A stretch of 46,365 nt of DNA from an uncultured Bacteroidota bacterium. Lineage in GTDB: Bacteria > Bacteroidota > Bacteroidia > AKYH767-A > 2013-40CM-41-45. Of this stretch, positions 1 to 9,395 are shown in pieces; position 1 is the first letter of the stretch; every line of letters starts with the position of its first letter. Where the stretch lies: assembly GCA_937871435.1 (NCBI GenBank), contig CALMQM010000021.1, positions 1 to 46,365 on the forward strand, given 5' to 3'. Both the position numbers and the translations under genes were made by a program. The notes beneath the pieces were generated by a model. That model worked only from the letters and a program-made list of their open reading frames with translations, was not told the DNA's origin and made no database searches.

Positions 1-1
1 A

Positions 2-121
2 AGTATTAGGTATTAGGTGAGAAGGGACGGGAGACTGGGGACGAGGGACGATTTTATGATCAACTCGAAACGCGAAACACGAAACCCAAAACCAGGAACC
101 AGGAACTCGGAACCCGAAAGC
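2..121 (+). repeat. Composite heptanucleotide repeat locus 1
   Basis: Three blocks sit side by side just beyond the stop of the sulfatase-like gene. Positions 2-17 hold TATTAGG repeated in 7-nt steps. Positions 23-50 hold GGGACG-type units. Positions 66-121 hold eight consecutive 7-nt units in perfect register: CGAAACG, CGAAACA, CGAAACC, CAAAACC, AGGAACC, AGGAACT, CGGAACC and CGAAAGC. The same GGGACG and TATTAGG blocks recur near 13.9 kb. No coding potential is evident. Confidence 0.85.
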
Positions 122-124
122 CAA

Positions 125-2053
125 TCAGTAACTCTGATAAGCCCGATAAATTTCCTGAATGAATGCTTGTCCGTTGTGGAGGATGCTGTCGCTGCGTGAA
201 GCGCTGGCATTTTCATTTTTCAACACGTAATCTTTTCTGTTATAAGACCACACAAGCCAGTCTTTTTCTTCCATCCATCCCAAAACATGTTCCATCTGGA
301 AGTAGGCAAAATTTTTCGCGTGTGGAACTAATAAGTTTTTACTCCATGAAAATTCTTTCGCATCCAATCCCAGTTGTGGCAAGAGCGTAGCTGCGAGATC
401 GTGATGACCACCAAGCTTTGTGATTTGAATGCCGCGATACTCCGGACGAATCGGTTCGCCAAACAATATCATGGGAATATGTCTGCTGTTTGGATACAAA
501 TCATTTCTGTGTTTGGGCAATAAATGCCCGTGATCAGCAACCAACACAAACAAAGTATTTTTATACCAGGATTGTTTTTTTGCCTTGCTGAAGAATTCAC
601 CGATACATGCATCCGTATACGCGGCTGAGTTGCGGAATTTATTCGCTTCGTCATTACCCGGGAAGCGTGCCGGGCCAGGTACATCGAAAGGTTCATGATT
701 ACTCAGCGTCATCGTCACGGAAAAGAACGGTTCCTTAGTCTGAGAAAAATCATCTAACTGTTTATCGAATACATACTGATCGTATATCCCCCACTTTCCT
801 GACGGTGTGGATGGATCAAAATCCTGTTGTTCAAGGATGCGTTGAAACTCCTGATTGATGCAATACACATTCAGATTGGAAAAATTACTTTCTCCTCCGT
901 AATAAAAGGAAGTAGCATATCCGTTTGCTTTAAAAATTTTAGGCAAAGAAGGCAGTCGTGCTGATTTTTCCGCGGAACGCATAATGGAATGATACGGTGT
1001 GGCAGGCCATCCATTCAACACGGCGACAATTCCCTGATCCGTTCGTGCTCCGCTTGAATAAATCGTAGAAAAAGAAACTCCTTCCGTCATTAGCTGCTCC
1101 AGTACCGGAGAAATTCCCGACTCACCTCCGAGTGAAGAAATCACATCCGCGGTATGACTCTCCAGAATAAAAATGACCACATTGGGTTTTTTAGTGGTGA
1201 GAATTTCAGGAAAGGAATCATTGTTGCTGTTGTATAACTGATGCACAATTTTTTCTGCATCTTCATCCGCAAAAAGATGAAAAGGATTTTCGTCTGTCAG
1301 TCCTGCTGCCCGAACATCATAACCCAAATGCCAGACAGGATTGATCGCCGCCTGATTCAGAAAAGGATTTTTCGAAAAATAAACCAGGCTTTCGTTCATC
1401 GGCAGCATTTGCCATCCTCCGCGAATGCACAACACGATAAGAGGAGCAGCAATTAATACAGCTGAAATTTTACCTCTCCGGCTGATATTTATCGTTTCAT
1501 TTTCCCGCGGCAACAACCATTTTCTAAGAAAAATAAGCTGGATCCATCCCAGCAAAACCAGGATCAGTATCAGGACAATTAATTGAGTCGTACTTAAGGA
1601 AACAAAAATCTCTTTGGGATCAGATAAATAGGTCAGTGCTCTGTAATTGATCAGACTTCCCCAGAAATGAAAGAGCATCACATTGCCCAGACAAATCAAT
1701 GTGAGCAGTAGCGCGACAACAACATGATACACTTGCATGATCGCCCGTAATTTTTTCAGAGCGAAAGGAAAAATGCTCATCACTACAGGAAATGCAAGCA
1801 GGTAACCGATTACGGAGAGATCCATTCTCGCTCCATGTACAAAGCTAAGCAGGCTTTCGGTCACAGAGAATGAATCTCTGTGCGCTGAATTCCCTACGAG
1901 AAAAATCAGTCTCCAGAATGCAAAAAGGATTATATAATAAACGGTGATCCTGAAAAAATATCGAAGGCTATAGTTCACGGGCCGGTAATTTATTCCGGCC
2001 AGGATCTTATTCTTTGACTGACGTGTCTTTTGAACTTCCGTACCGTTTTCCAA
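125..2053 (-). CDS. LtaS-like membrane sulfatase/phosphotransferase
   Basis: Probable alkaline-phosphatase-superfamily enzyme of the LTA synthase/phosphoglycerol (or phosphoethanolamine) transferase type. It would act on the periplasmic face of the inner membrane. About five hydrophobic segments occupy residues 35-215 and a sulfatase-fold domain covers about 288-560. Visible active-site elements are E298 in FILESH (metal ligand), T338 in GARTDQG (the usual nucleophile position) and a VADHGH metal motif near the C-terminus. Length is normal for the family. The substrate is unknown; in a Gram-negative organism it more likely decorates a glycan or lipid than makes teichoic acid. The start is uncertain: residue 1 is a TTG embedded in a promoter-like TAACTTTG, and a GTG at 1978 (residue 26) is an alternative. 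No in-frame ATG precedes the first membrane segment. Confidence 0.85.
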   Translation of the reverse strand: MENGTEVQKTRQSKNKILAGINYRPVNYSLRYFFRITVYYIILFAFWRLIFLVGNSAHRDSFSVTESLLSFVHGARMDLSVIGYLLAFPVVMSIFPFALKKLRAIMQVYHVVVALLLTLICLGNVMLFHFWGSLINYRALTYLSDPKEIFVSLSTTQLIVLILILVLLGWIQLIFLRKWLLPRENETINISRRGKISAVLIAAPLIVLCIRGGWQMLPMNESLVYFSKNPFLNQAAINPVWHLGYDVRAAGLTDENPFHLFADEDAEKIVHQLYNSNNDSFPEILTTKKPNVVIFILESHTADVISSLGGESGISPVLEQLMTEGVSFSTIYSSGARTDQGIVAVLNGWPATPYHSIMRSAEKSARLPSLPKIFKANGYATSFYYGGESNFSNLNVYCINQEFQRILEQQDFDPSTPSGKWGIYDQYVFDKQLDDFSQTKEPFFSVTMTLSNHEPFDVPGPARFPGNDEANKFRNSAAYTDACIGEFFSKAKKQSWYKNTLFVLVADHGHLLPKHRNDLYPNSRHIPMILFGEPIRPEYRGIQITKLGGHHDLAATLLPQLGLDAKEFSWSKNLLVPHAKNFAYFQMEHVLGWMEEKDWLVWSYNRKDYVLKNENASASRSDSILHNGQAFIQEIYRAYQSY

Positions 2054-2519
2054 AGTTACAAAATAGACTCCTTTTACAAATGCATCGGAGCATATTGGAA
2101 TACGATTTATTCCTCAATTTAAATCAACCTGCTGATCTAAGGGACCAAATCTGATGACACAAAAACTTGCATTGAAGATTTTGCCTTACAGTAATTAATT
2201 ATAAAGCGTGTCAACATATTTTCCAATTAAGATTTTGTAATTGACTCTAAAATTCTCTTCGGGATGATGTTCAGGAAGTAAGTGATTGTATCATCCAATT
2301 CCTTTTGAAAATTTTGATACGATGAAATGAGGATTTTTCGGCGGGAATTGGACGATACTCAATTAAACAATGGACGGTCAACTCATGGAGAGCATTTGGT
2401 TTAATTGAATTAATGATTTTTGAATCCAGGCAAAATTGAATTCAATATCTGATTTAGCCTTGAAGAAATACATTTCCAGCCTGACTATATCCCGTCTCCA
2501 AAAAACTCATTTCAAAAAA
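2054..2519. other. Non-coding gap with two inverted repeats
   Basis: This AT-rich gap lies between the stop of the CUB cargo and the start of the sulfatase-like gene, both minus strand. It holds two adjacent inverted repeats. Arms at 2289-2302 and 2344-2357 match at 13 of 14 positions. Arms at 2359-2368 and 2399-2408 match at 10 of 10. A TAACTTTG promoter-like box (minus, about 2051-2058) overlaps the annotated TTG start. No convincing gene is seen. Confidence 0.6.
2289..2408. repeat. Tandem pair of inverted repeats
   Basis: The first pair is TATCATCCAATTCC (2289-2302) against GGAATTGGACGATA (2344-2357), one mismatch with a 41-nt loop. The second pair is TCAATTAAAC (2359-2368) against GTTTAATTGA (2399-2408), perfect with a 30-nt loop. 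They are separated by a single base. No clear U-run follows either arm, so a terminator is possible but not obvious. Confidence 0.5.
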
Positions 2520-4856
2520 TTACTGATGCACCAATCGTGCAACCCGGCGGCTGGAATCGTCACTGAGGACGACGATATACACTCCTTTTGCGAGTGTGGA
2601 AATGTCGATTTCAGATTTGTTCATTCCTGACCCGGAACGAATTTGTTTCGAATATAATTCCACTCCCTCACTACTGAAAATCTGTAATTCATATAAATTA
2701 TTTTCCGGAGCGCTGTACACCAGTGACATTTCGTTTCCGGCAGGATTGGGTTGTAAATAAAAAATATCGTCGCGATCACTGAAATCAACCGGAACTTTTT
2801 GTGAATAAGAAAACTTCCCGTCAAAATCAGTTTGCTTCAGACGGTAATATGAAATTCCGCGTAAAGGTTTGTCGTCAATTGTCTTGTATTGATGAATCGT
2901 AGTAGTAGAACCTGCTCCGTCGAGCATGCGAATCGGTTCGAAATCGATTCCGTCCGCGCTTCTTTCCACAGTAAAATACTGGTTGTTGATTTCGGTCGCG
3001 GTGGTCCAGTTAAGAACTACATATTTTTCTTCGGGGTTCGCTTCGAAGCTCAAAAGCTCTACCGGCAACACACTACAGCTAAGCGATGCTCCGCTTGTTA
3101 AATTCCAGTCGAGAGTAAATCCACTTCCGCCGGGAGTCCATTTGTTTACCAATAAATAAAAATTTTGTCCGGCTGTTACGTTGAGATCATTCACCCAGCC
3201 ATTGCCGCATACATCTTCCGCCACATCGGAACCATTGTTAGGTGTTCCACATACAGCGGTATTGGTAGCAAGATTCGTCGCGCTGTTCATTCCTGTATTC
3301 CCGGTGTTGGATGCATAGGAACATCGAACAGGCGAACCCAGACTGCCACAGCTTGTGCTTTGGTACAAGGCAAAATCGTAATCGTCAGCGGCGACATTCG
3401 GCACAATATTTAATCCCAGTGTCCCGCCTGTACTAACGGTAAGCTTATACCAATTCGAATAATTTTCACTCAACACACAACCGTTACCACCTTCAGAATT
3501 AATTCCCGGTCCTGTACTTGCATCGGAAAAACTCTGGTCGGAACAAATCGGTGAACCTATCAGGCAGTCGCTATTGTCTGTACCATTCGGACCATTGGCG
3601 CATGGAATACAATCAAATGTTGCCACCCATCCGGAACTGACTACAGACGCGTCTGAGAAAAATTCGAATGTCAGACATCCACTTTGGTCAGTTGAAGTAT
3701 AGGGCCCGATGCCTGCTCCCATGCAGGCCGAGTATGTCGTAAGTGGTCCGCCCCACCAAGCGCCAAGAATCGTACTTCCCTGAGTAGGACCATTGCGAAT
3801 GGCGAGGTAGTCAATTCCCAATTCTGTTCCGAAAGAATAAAACTGCGCGCGCAAACATTTACCTGCCTGATTCGGACAAAATGTTCTGTAGTATCCCTGA
3901 TCTCCAAAGATACTGCTGGTGCCAATGTTGTTGGAATAGTTTCCGGCGATTCCGCCGTTATCGGTATATGTTCCGCCGCATGTATTCACCATGTTGTTTC
4001 CAACATAGGTATTTTGTAATCCGGCTGTCGGATGTGTATAGGTTGCTGATCCTGCAGGAGTACTCGGACAAATTTCGCAGGTGATAATAGCTGCCCAGCC
4101 TATATCTACTGACGCGTTGTTGGAAGTAAAGTTTACAGTAAGACAACCACTGCTTGACAACATTGTTGGTGGTAAAGTGGTACCGGTGTAAGCACCGATA
4201 AGCGGCGAAGCCACGCTGTTTCCATTGTAAACTGTGAGAATATCGTTAGCTTTTAACGCGAAAGCTGTGAATTGCAATTGCAGGCATGATCCGGGAGTGG
4301 AGGAACAAAATGTTTTGGTAAAATTCTGACTGTTTGCATAATTCCCTCCGCTTCCACCGCTGTCATAAAACAGTCCTCCGCAGGTATTCACTGCTGTATT
4401 GTTATTCATCAGATAAGTTGTACCACAACCGCCACATGAAATGGATGCAGTCCATCCGGAACGCACAGTACTTCCATTTGTAACAAAAGTAAAAGTGAGA
4501 CAACCTGATGAAGACGTGACAGACCCCGGAGAAGTTGTTCCGGAAAAAACACCGATGAGAGGAGAAGCTGTATTCGGTCCGTCATAAATACTGAGCACAT
4601 CATTTCCACCCTGAGTTCTGAATGCAGTAAAATTGACAGTGAGACAATTCCCCGCGTTCGAACAAATTGTTTGAGTGAGATTTAAATTGTTGGTATAATT
4701 TCCCGCCGCTCCACCCGGATCATAAAATGTTCCCGAGCAGGTGTTAATCGTACCGTTCGCCATGTTGTAGGTTTGGGCCTGCAGTGGTATTCCTATAAAT
4801 AAAAATACGACGATGCCGATAACAAATGTAAACGGTCGAGAATGGGGGCATCTCAT
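2520..4856 (-). CDS. T9SS cargo with three CUB-like domains
   Basis: Secreted surface or extracellular protein of unknown binding target. The signal peptide ends at LQA|QTYN, a Q-rule site. Three CUB-like β-sandwich repeats follow at about 35-142, 150-257 and 290-417. Each carries a CxGxFxDxGG-like opening, a central DxLxIYDGP-type motif and paired cysteines. A prepeptidase C-terminal-like region covers about 430-605. The fibronectin-like segment common in T9SS proteins (PVELLSF ... NWTTATE ... YYRLKQTDFDG) lies at about 610-700. A type A sorting domain (LQPNPAGNEM ... AKGVYIVVL) ends the protein. The start is supported by AAAGGAG five bases upstream, a clear Shine-Dalgarno unusual for this phylum. 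The CUB domains suggest adhesion or carbohydrate/protein binding; no catalytic domain is seen. Confidence 0.88.
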   Translation of the reverse strand: MRCPHSRPFTFVIGIVVFLFIGIPLQAQTYNMANGTINTCSGTFYDPGGAAGNYTNNLNLTQTICSNAGNCLTVNFTAFRTQGGNDVLSIYDGPNTASPLIGVFSGTTSPGSVTSSSGCLTFTFVTNGSTVRSGWTASISCGGCGTTYLMNNNTAVNTCGGLFYDSGGSGGNYANSQNFTKTFCSSTPGSCLQLQFTAFALKANDILTVYNGNSVASPLIGAYTGTTLPPTMLSSSGCLTVNFTSNNASVDIGWAAIITCEICPSTPAGSATYTHPTAGLQNTYVGNNMVNTCGGTYTDNGGIAGNYSNNIGTSSIFGDQGYYRTFCPNQAGKCLRAQFYSFGTELGIDYLAIRNGPTQGSTILGAWWGGPLTTYSACMGAGIGPYTSTDQSGCLTFEFFSDASVVSSGWVATFDCIPCANGPNGTDNSDCLIGSPICSDQSFSDASTGPGINSEGGNGCVLSENYSNWYKLTVSTGGTLGLNIVPNVAADDYDFALYQSTSCGSLGSPVRCSYASNTGNTGMNSATNLATNTAVCGTPNNGSDVAEDVCGNGWVNDLNVTAGQNFYLLVNKWTPGGSGFTLDWNLTSGASLSCSVLPVELLSFEANPEEKYVVLNWTTATEINNQYFTVERSADGIDFEPIRMLDGAGSTTTIHQYKTIDDKPLRGISYYRLKQTDFDGKFSYSQKVPVDFSDRDDIFYLQPNPAGNEMSLVYSAPENNLYELQIFSSEGVELYSKQIRSGSGMNKSEIDISTLAKGVYIVVLSDDSSRRVARLVHQ

Positions 4857-5017
4857 GTGGACTCCTTTCTGTAAAAACTATTCAGTACAAACGGTATTCT
4901 AAAATGTAATGAGAGGTTTATTCAAGATAAAATTAATAGAATATGGAAGAAATAAAAACTTTAAACTGTTAACTGCCTCCTATCTTTGGTAAGAGGGGTT
5001 ATTTTATGGGCTAAAAC

Positions 5018-5034
5018 AGGCTTCTGAAGCGCCT
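5018..5034 (-). terminator. Possible dxs terminator
   Basis: Immediately after the dxs stop on the minus strand, an AGGCGCTTC/GAAGCCT hairpin with one bulged base and a very short loop is followed by TGTTTTAG. The stem is short and the U-tract imperfect, so this is a weak candidate. Confidence 0.35.
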
Positions 5035-5035
5035 T

Positions 5036-6958
5036 TCAGACCAGAACAGCTTCACCGATTTGTTGTCTTACCGCGTTTTTGATGGCATCGGCATCGAAAT
5101 GACACTCCGCGTAAAGTTCTTTCTGTTCGCCGTGTTCAATGAAACGATCAGGGATTCCAAGACGTGTGATGCTTGCAGAATATGAATGATCGAGCATGAA
5201 TTCAGCGACAGCACTTCCAAATCCTCCCATGATACATCCGTCTTCTACGGTGATAATTTTTTTAAATCTTGAAAAAATATCATGCAACAATTCCGCATCA
5301 AGTGGTTTCACAAACCGCATATCATAATGCGCGGGATAGAATCCTTCTTTCGCGAGTTCATCACAGGCTTTCACCGCAAAATTTCCGGGATGACCTATTG
5401 TTAAAATCGCGACTTCTTCACCATCTCTGACCATGCGACCTTTTCCAATCGGAATTTCCTGGAATGGTTTTTTCCAGTCGACCATAACACCATTTCCTCT
5501 CGGGTAGCGTATAGAAAAAGGTGCCGCGGTTTTTTCGAGTTGCGCGGTGTACATGAGATTACGCAACTCTTCTTCATTCATCGGAGCGGAAACAATCATA
5601 TTCGGGATGCACCGGAAAAAAGCGAGATCAAATGCTCCGTGATGTGTAGGACCATCCGCTCCTGCTAAACCACCACGATCCAGGCAAAATACAACGTGAA
5701 GATTCTGTAATGCGACATCGTGTACCACCTGGTCATAGCCACGTTGCATGAAAGAAGAATAAATATTGCAGAATGGAATTAATCCCTGTATAGCAAGGCC
5801 GGCGGAAAAAGTCACCGCATGTTGTTCCGCGATACCCACGTCGAACGCGCGATCCGGCATGGCTTTCATCATGATGTTTAAGGAACATCCGGATGGCATG
5901 GCAGGAGTAATCCCGACAATCTTTGAATTTTTTTCAGCCAGCTCTACAATGGTATGGCCAAACACATCCTGGTATTTCGGAGGTTGGGGAGCATTTGTTT
6001 TCGGCTTGACAATTTCCCCGGAGATTTTGTCAAACAATCCGGGAGAGTGCCATTTTGTTTGATCTTTCTCGGCGAGCTCGTATCCTTTTCCCTTTACGGT
6101 AAGACAATGCAAAATTTTAGGACCCGGAATTTCTTTCAGGTCATTCATCACTTTCACCAAACGGTTTACATCATGTCCATCCACAGGACCGAAATAGCGG
6201 AAGCGTAATGATTCAAAAAGATTGCTTTGTTTAAGCAACGTTGTCTTCACAGCATTCTCAACCTTCGACGCGATCTCTTGCGCGTTCGGTCCGAACTTGC
6301 TGATCTTTCCCAACAGTTTCCACACTTCATCTTTCATCTTATTGTAAGTGTGTGATGTGGTAATGTCGGTCAGGTATTCTTTGAGAGCACCGACATTCGG
6401 ATCGATGCTCATGCAGTTATCGTTGAGTACTACAAGCAGATTGGAATTCTCTACTCCGGCATGATTCAATGCTTCGAAAGCCATTCCTGCAGTCATGGCA
6501 CCATCGCCAATCACGGCAATATGTTTTCTGTCATTCTCACCTTTCAGTCGGGAGGCTACAGCCATTCCCAAACTTGCGGAAATGGAAGTAGACGAATGGC
6601 CTACACCAAAAGTGTCAAATTCACTTTCGGATCTTTTAGGGAAGCCACTGATTCCTTTGTAAAAACGATTGGTATGAAAAATATCCCGGCGACCGGTCAG
6701 GATCTTATGTCCATATGCCTGATGTCCAACATCCCAGACCAGTTGATCATAGGGTGTGTTGAAAGCATAATGCAGGGCGACGGTAAGTTCGACTACCCCC
6801 AGTGAAGCTCCAAAATGTCCCCCGTTGACGGAAACGACGTCAATGATAAAATCCCGGAGATCTTTGCACACCTGAGGAAGTTCATTTTCCTGCATTTTGC
6901 GCAAATCTTCGGGATAATTGATCTTTTTCAGGAGATTACCCGGCTTTATTTCCATCAT
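5036..6958 (-). CDS. dxs: 1-deoxy-D-xylulose-5-phosphate synthase
   Basis: Thiamine-diphosphate enzyme that condenses pyruvate with glyceraldehyde-3-phosphate. It is the first step of the MEP isoprenoid pathway and also supplies DXP for thiamine and pyridoxal synthesis. The length, 640 residues, is typical. Visible motifs are NGGHFGAS (active-site His48), VWDVGHQAYGHK, the ThDP/Mg motif GDGAMTAG at 151-158, and GIAEQHAVTFSAG with the cofactor-activating Glu. The transketolase C-terminal domain is complete. Translation could begin at either of two adjacent Met codons. A perfect TATATTTG box ends 14 bases upstream of the ATG, predicting a very short leader. The gene is divergent from asnS and apparently monocistronic. 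Confidence 0.97.
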   Translation of the reverse strand: MMEIKPGNLLKKINYPEDLRKMQENELPQVCKDLRDFIIDVVSVNGGHFGASLGVVELTVALHYAFNTPYDQLVWDVGHQAYGHKILTGRRDIFHTNRFYKGISGFPKRSESEFDTFGVGHSSTSISASLGMAVASRLKGENDRKHIAVIGDGAMTAGMAFEALNHAGVENSNLLVVLNDNCMSIDPNVGALKEYLTDITTSHTYNKMKDEVWKLLGKISKFGPNAQEIASKVENAVKTTLLKQSNLFESLRFRYFGPVDGHDVNRLVKVMNDLKEIPGPKILHCLTVKGKGYELAEKDQTKWHSPGLFDKISGEIVKPKTNAPQPPKYQDVFGHTIVELAEKNSKIVGITPAMPSGCSLNIMMKAMPDRAFDVGIAEQHAVTFSAGLAIQGLIPFCNIYSSFMQRGYDQVVHDVALQNLHVVFCLDRGGLAGADGPTHHGAFDLAFFRCIPNMIVSAPMNEEELRNLMYTAQLEKTAAPFSIRYPRGNGVMVDWKKPFQEIPIGKGRMVRDGEEVAILTIGHPGNFAVKACDELAKEGFYPAHYDMRFVKPLDAELLHDIFSRFKKIITVEDGCIMGGFGSAVAEFMLDHSYSASITRLGIPDRFIEHGEQKELYAECHFDADAIKNAVRQQIGEAVLV

Positions 6959-6972
6959 TTTCAGTGGTGATA

Positions 6973-6980
6973 CAAATATA
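6973..6980 (-). promoter_or_regulatory. dxs -7 box (TATATTTG)
   Basis: Exact match to the Bacteroidota σABfr -7 consensus TAnnTTTG, 14 nt upstream of the dxs ATG. No TTG is seen at the expected distance for a -33 element, so the call rests on the -7 box and its position. Confidence 0.6.
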
Positions 6981-7199
6981 AGAAGAAATGGGGAGATTTG
7001 AGGAATGGCGGGAGATGGCAGGCGCCTGCTGAGCTATGAAATGATCGTATGCCATGGTTTTACAGGCTAAATAACAAGTCAGGGCTGAATAGGTTTTAGA
7101 ATACCGTTTAATCTTCGTTTTTTTGCGAACGGAATCCCGAAGGATAAATTGAATTGTTTAGCCGGAAGGATTTATTTCCTTTAAATTTTAAGAAAAATT

Positions 7200-8582
7200 A
7201 TGAAATCGATTCGTGTTGTTGAGCTGCTTCGTTCGCAGGATACCGGAAAAGCGACAGAAGTAAAAGGCTGGGTACGGACCAAGCGTGGCAATAAACAAAT
7301 TGCATTCATCGCTGTGAACGATGGATCAACCATTCACTCCATCCAGGTTGTCGCGGAATTGGCTAAGTTCGACGAAGAGCTGATGAAGACAGTGAATACA
7401 GGAGCCTGCATTCATGTCAAAGGTACACTCGTTCCATCTCAGGGAAGTGGCCAGGCTGTGGAAATCCAGGCATCAGAAATTATATTACTTGGTGGAGCGG
7501 ATGAAACATTTCCTTTGCAGAAGAAAGGACATTCGATGGAATTCCTTCGTGAGAATGCGCATTTGCGTCCACGCACGAATACCTTCGGAGCGATTTTCCG
7601 CATCCGTCATAACATGGCATTCGCGATTCACAAGTATTTCAATGATCGTGGATTTTATTATCTCCACTCTCCTATCGTCACCGGATCGGATGCGGAAGGT
7701 GCGGGAGAAATGTTCCAGGTAACAACTTTAGACCTGAACAATATTCCACGTGCAGAAGACGGATCGATTAATTACAAAGAAGATTTTTTTGGCAAGGCGA
7801 CAAATCTGACTGTGTCCGGACAACTCGAAGGCGAGTTGGCAGCGATGGCATTGGGTAATGTGTATACATTCGGTCCGACTTTCCGTGCGGAGAATTCAAA
7901 TACTCCTCGCCATCTCGCGGAGTTCTGGATGATTGAGCCGGAGATGGCGTTCTATGATATTCATGACAACATGGATCTTGCAGAGGATTTTTTGAAATAC
8001 CTTATTCAATACGCTTTGGATAATTGCAAAGACGATCTTGAATTTCTCAACAACATGTACGACAAGGAACTTGTTTCCCGCTTGCAGTTTGTTGTGGCCA
8101 ATCCTTTCGAACGGCTCACATACACGGCGGCCATTGACGTGTTGCTGAAGTCAGGCAAAAAATTTGAGTTTCCTGTAAGCTGGGGAACTGATCTGCAGAA
8201 GGAGCATGAAAATTTTCTCGTCGAACATTTCAAACGTCCGGTGATTCTCACAGATTATCCAAAGGCAATCAAAGCGTTTTACATGAAACAAAACGACGAT
8301 GGCAAAACTGTACGTGCGATGGATGTTTTGTTTCCGTGGATTGGTGAAATCATTGGTGGTTCACAGCGTGAAGAAAATCACGATGTGTTGCTTGGCCGAA
8401 TCCGTGAATTGCATATTCCCGAAAAAGAATTGTGGTGGTATCTCGACACACGCAAATACGGAGCCTGTGAGCATTCCGGATTTGGTTTGGGATTTGAGAG
8501 GCTGATGCTTTTTGTGACGGGAATGACGAATATACGTGATGTGATTCCGTTTCCGAGGACGCCAAAAAATGCTGACTTTTGA
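7200..8582 (+). CDS. asnS: Asparaginyl-tRNA synthetase
   Basis: Class IIb aminoacyl-tRNA synthetase charging tRNA-Asn. The OB-fold anticodon-binding domain covers about 15-110 ([13 protein letters not shown]). The class II catalytic domain follows, with motif 2 ([20 protein letters not shown]) and motif 3 ([16 protein letters not shown]) and the characteristic C-terminus [11 protein letters not shown]. Residues after motif 2 (WMIEPEMAF) favour Asn over Asp specificity. Length, 460 residues, is normal. The start is the ATG at 7200, preceded by an A-rich stretch and no Shine-Dalgarno, as is common in this phylum. The gene ends six bases before a long repeat-derived hairpin shared with the convergent gene downstream. 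Confidence 0.97.
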   Translation: MKSIRVVELLRSQDTGKATEVKGWVRTKRGNKQIAFIAVNDGSTIHSIQVVAELAKFDEELMKTVNTGACIHVKGTLVPSQGSGQAVEIQASEIILLGGADETFPLQKKGHSMEFLRENAHLRPRTNTFGAIFRIRHNMAFAIHKYFNDRGFYYLHSPIVTGSDAEGAGEMFQVTTLDLNNIPRAEDGSINYKEDFFGKATNLTVSGQLEGELAAMALGNVYTFGPTFRAENSNTPRHLAEFWMIEPEMAFYDIHDNMDLAEDFLKYLIQYALDNCKDDLEFLNNMYDKELVSRLQFVVANPFERLTYTAAIDVLLKSGKKFEFPVSWGTDLQKEHENFLVEHFKRPVILTDYPKAIKAFYMKQNDDGKTVRAMDVLFPWIGEIIGGSQREENHDVLLGRIRELHIPEKELWWYLDTRKYGACEHSGFGLGFERLMLFVTGMTNIRDVIPFPRTPKNADF

Positions 8583-8587
8583 ATAGA

Positions 8588-8650
8588 GGGACGAGGGGGC
8601 GAGGGACGAGGGACGGTTTTTTTCGTCCCCCGTCCCTCGCCCCTCGTCCC
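8588..8650. terminator. Repeat-derived hairpin between convergent genes
   Basis: The G-rich heptamer repeat on the plus strand (8588-8616, beginning GGGACGAGGG) is followed by seven Ts and then its near-exact reverse complement (8624-8650). This gives a stem of about 27 bp with only a few indels or mismatches. It fills the 73-bp gap between the stops of asnS and the convergent barrel gene, with TTTT at the minus-gene side. It probably acts as a bidirectional terminator or 3'-end stabiliser; that function is inferred. Confidence 0.6.
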
Positions 8651-8655
8651 TTTTC

Positions 8656-9168
8656 TCAGAATTTAAACCGAACTGTCACTCCCATATCCAGCCATTCGGG
8701 GCCGGGGTTTAGAAGACCGTAATATGGATTTACGTCTATGCCTACCGTTACAGGAACACGTCGGGAATTGTATTCCAATCCGAATTGGGCGTCAATACCT
8801 GCATTGAGAGCGTTGTGGTCATAATATTCGGGTTCTCCGTTGCGAATACGGTAAAAATTTTCTTTGAACAAGCCGAAGTGTCCGCCCACGCCAAATACCA
8901 TATCAACCGGAATCTGCAATTTGGAGTTGAAAATAGGAACTTGTTTAACGAAGAAGCCTTTCCCCATATAGCCTGAATTTGCTTCGCGGGTGATTGTTCC
9001 CCATAATTCAAATCCGATATTTCCTCTTGCGTCGAAGAAATGTTTGAGGCTGGCGCCGGTAGCAAATTTTCCGAGACGTGCACCAAAGCTGGTAGTGTAA
9101 TCCGCTTTTGCATTCGGTACTGAGTAAATAGTAATTGCCAAAAAAAGAATCGAAAAGATCTTTTTCAT
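8656..9168 (-). CDS. Small outer-membrane β-barrel-like protein
   Basis: Exported protein of 170 residues with no named family that I recognise. A signal peptide ends near SVPNAKA|DYTT, one of two SPI sites in the window that do not obey the Q-rule. The mature part consists of alternating hydrophobic/polar strands with aromatic belts (for example GFELWGTI, DMVFGVGGHFGLF, VTVGIDVNPYYGLL). It ends in VTVRFKF, a terminal phenylalanine typical of BAM-dependent barrels. This fits an eight-stranded outer-membrane barrel of the OmpW/OmpA-like size class. Role unknown. It is convergent with asnS and isolated, with no obvious operon partner. Confidence 0.75.
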   Translation of the reverse strand: MKKIFSILFLAITIYSVPNAKADYTTSFGARLGKFATGASLKHFFDARGNIGFELWGTITREANSGYMGKGFFVKQVPIFNSKLQIPVDMVFGVGGHFGLFKENFYRIRNGEPEYYDHNALNAGIDAQFGLEYNSRRVPVTVGIDVNPYYGLLNPGPEWLDMGVTVRFKF

Positions 9169-9275
9169 ATTTCAGAAGTTTTAAGTACTCCTTCTTTACG
9201 GAAAAGATCGTCATAGGGTAACGTATGTTTCATGCGAAATGAGCCGGGATCTTACAGTTTAAGGTTTTTTTTTCG

Positions 9276-9290
9276 CGCAAAGACGCAAAG
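9276..9290 (+). repeat. CGCAAAG dispersed repeat
   Basis: Two copies of CGCAAAG separated by one base, embedded in a T-run/CGCG context. The same unit recurs inside the 5' end of the glutaminyl cyclase gene (12388-12403). This resembles the small CGCAAAG-type repeats scattered in many bacterial genomes. Confidence 0.5.
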
Positions 9291-9395
9291 GGTGCTACGC
9301 CGGAAAACTTATACTGATGCGAGATGTAAAATAATTTACTGAAAAAACTCGACCCAACTGTTCAGGCTGAAATACTTCAATCGACTATTGTCAGC

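Noticed and set aside
66..121. CRISPR-like periodic array at the window start
   Set aside because: The period is 7 nt with no spacers and no cas genes are present; it is a microsatellite-type tract.
7081..7199. Promoter of asnS
   Set aside because: Several AT-rich hexamers are present but none matches TAnnTTTG at a sensible distance, so no promoter is called.
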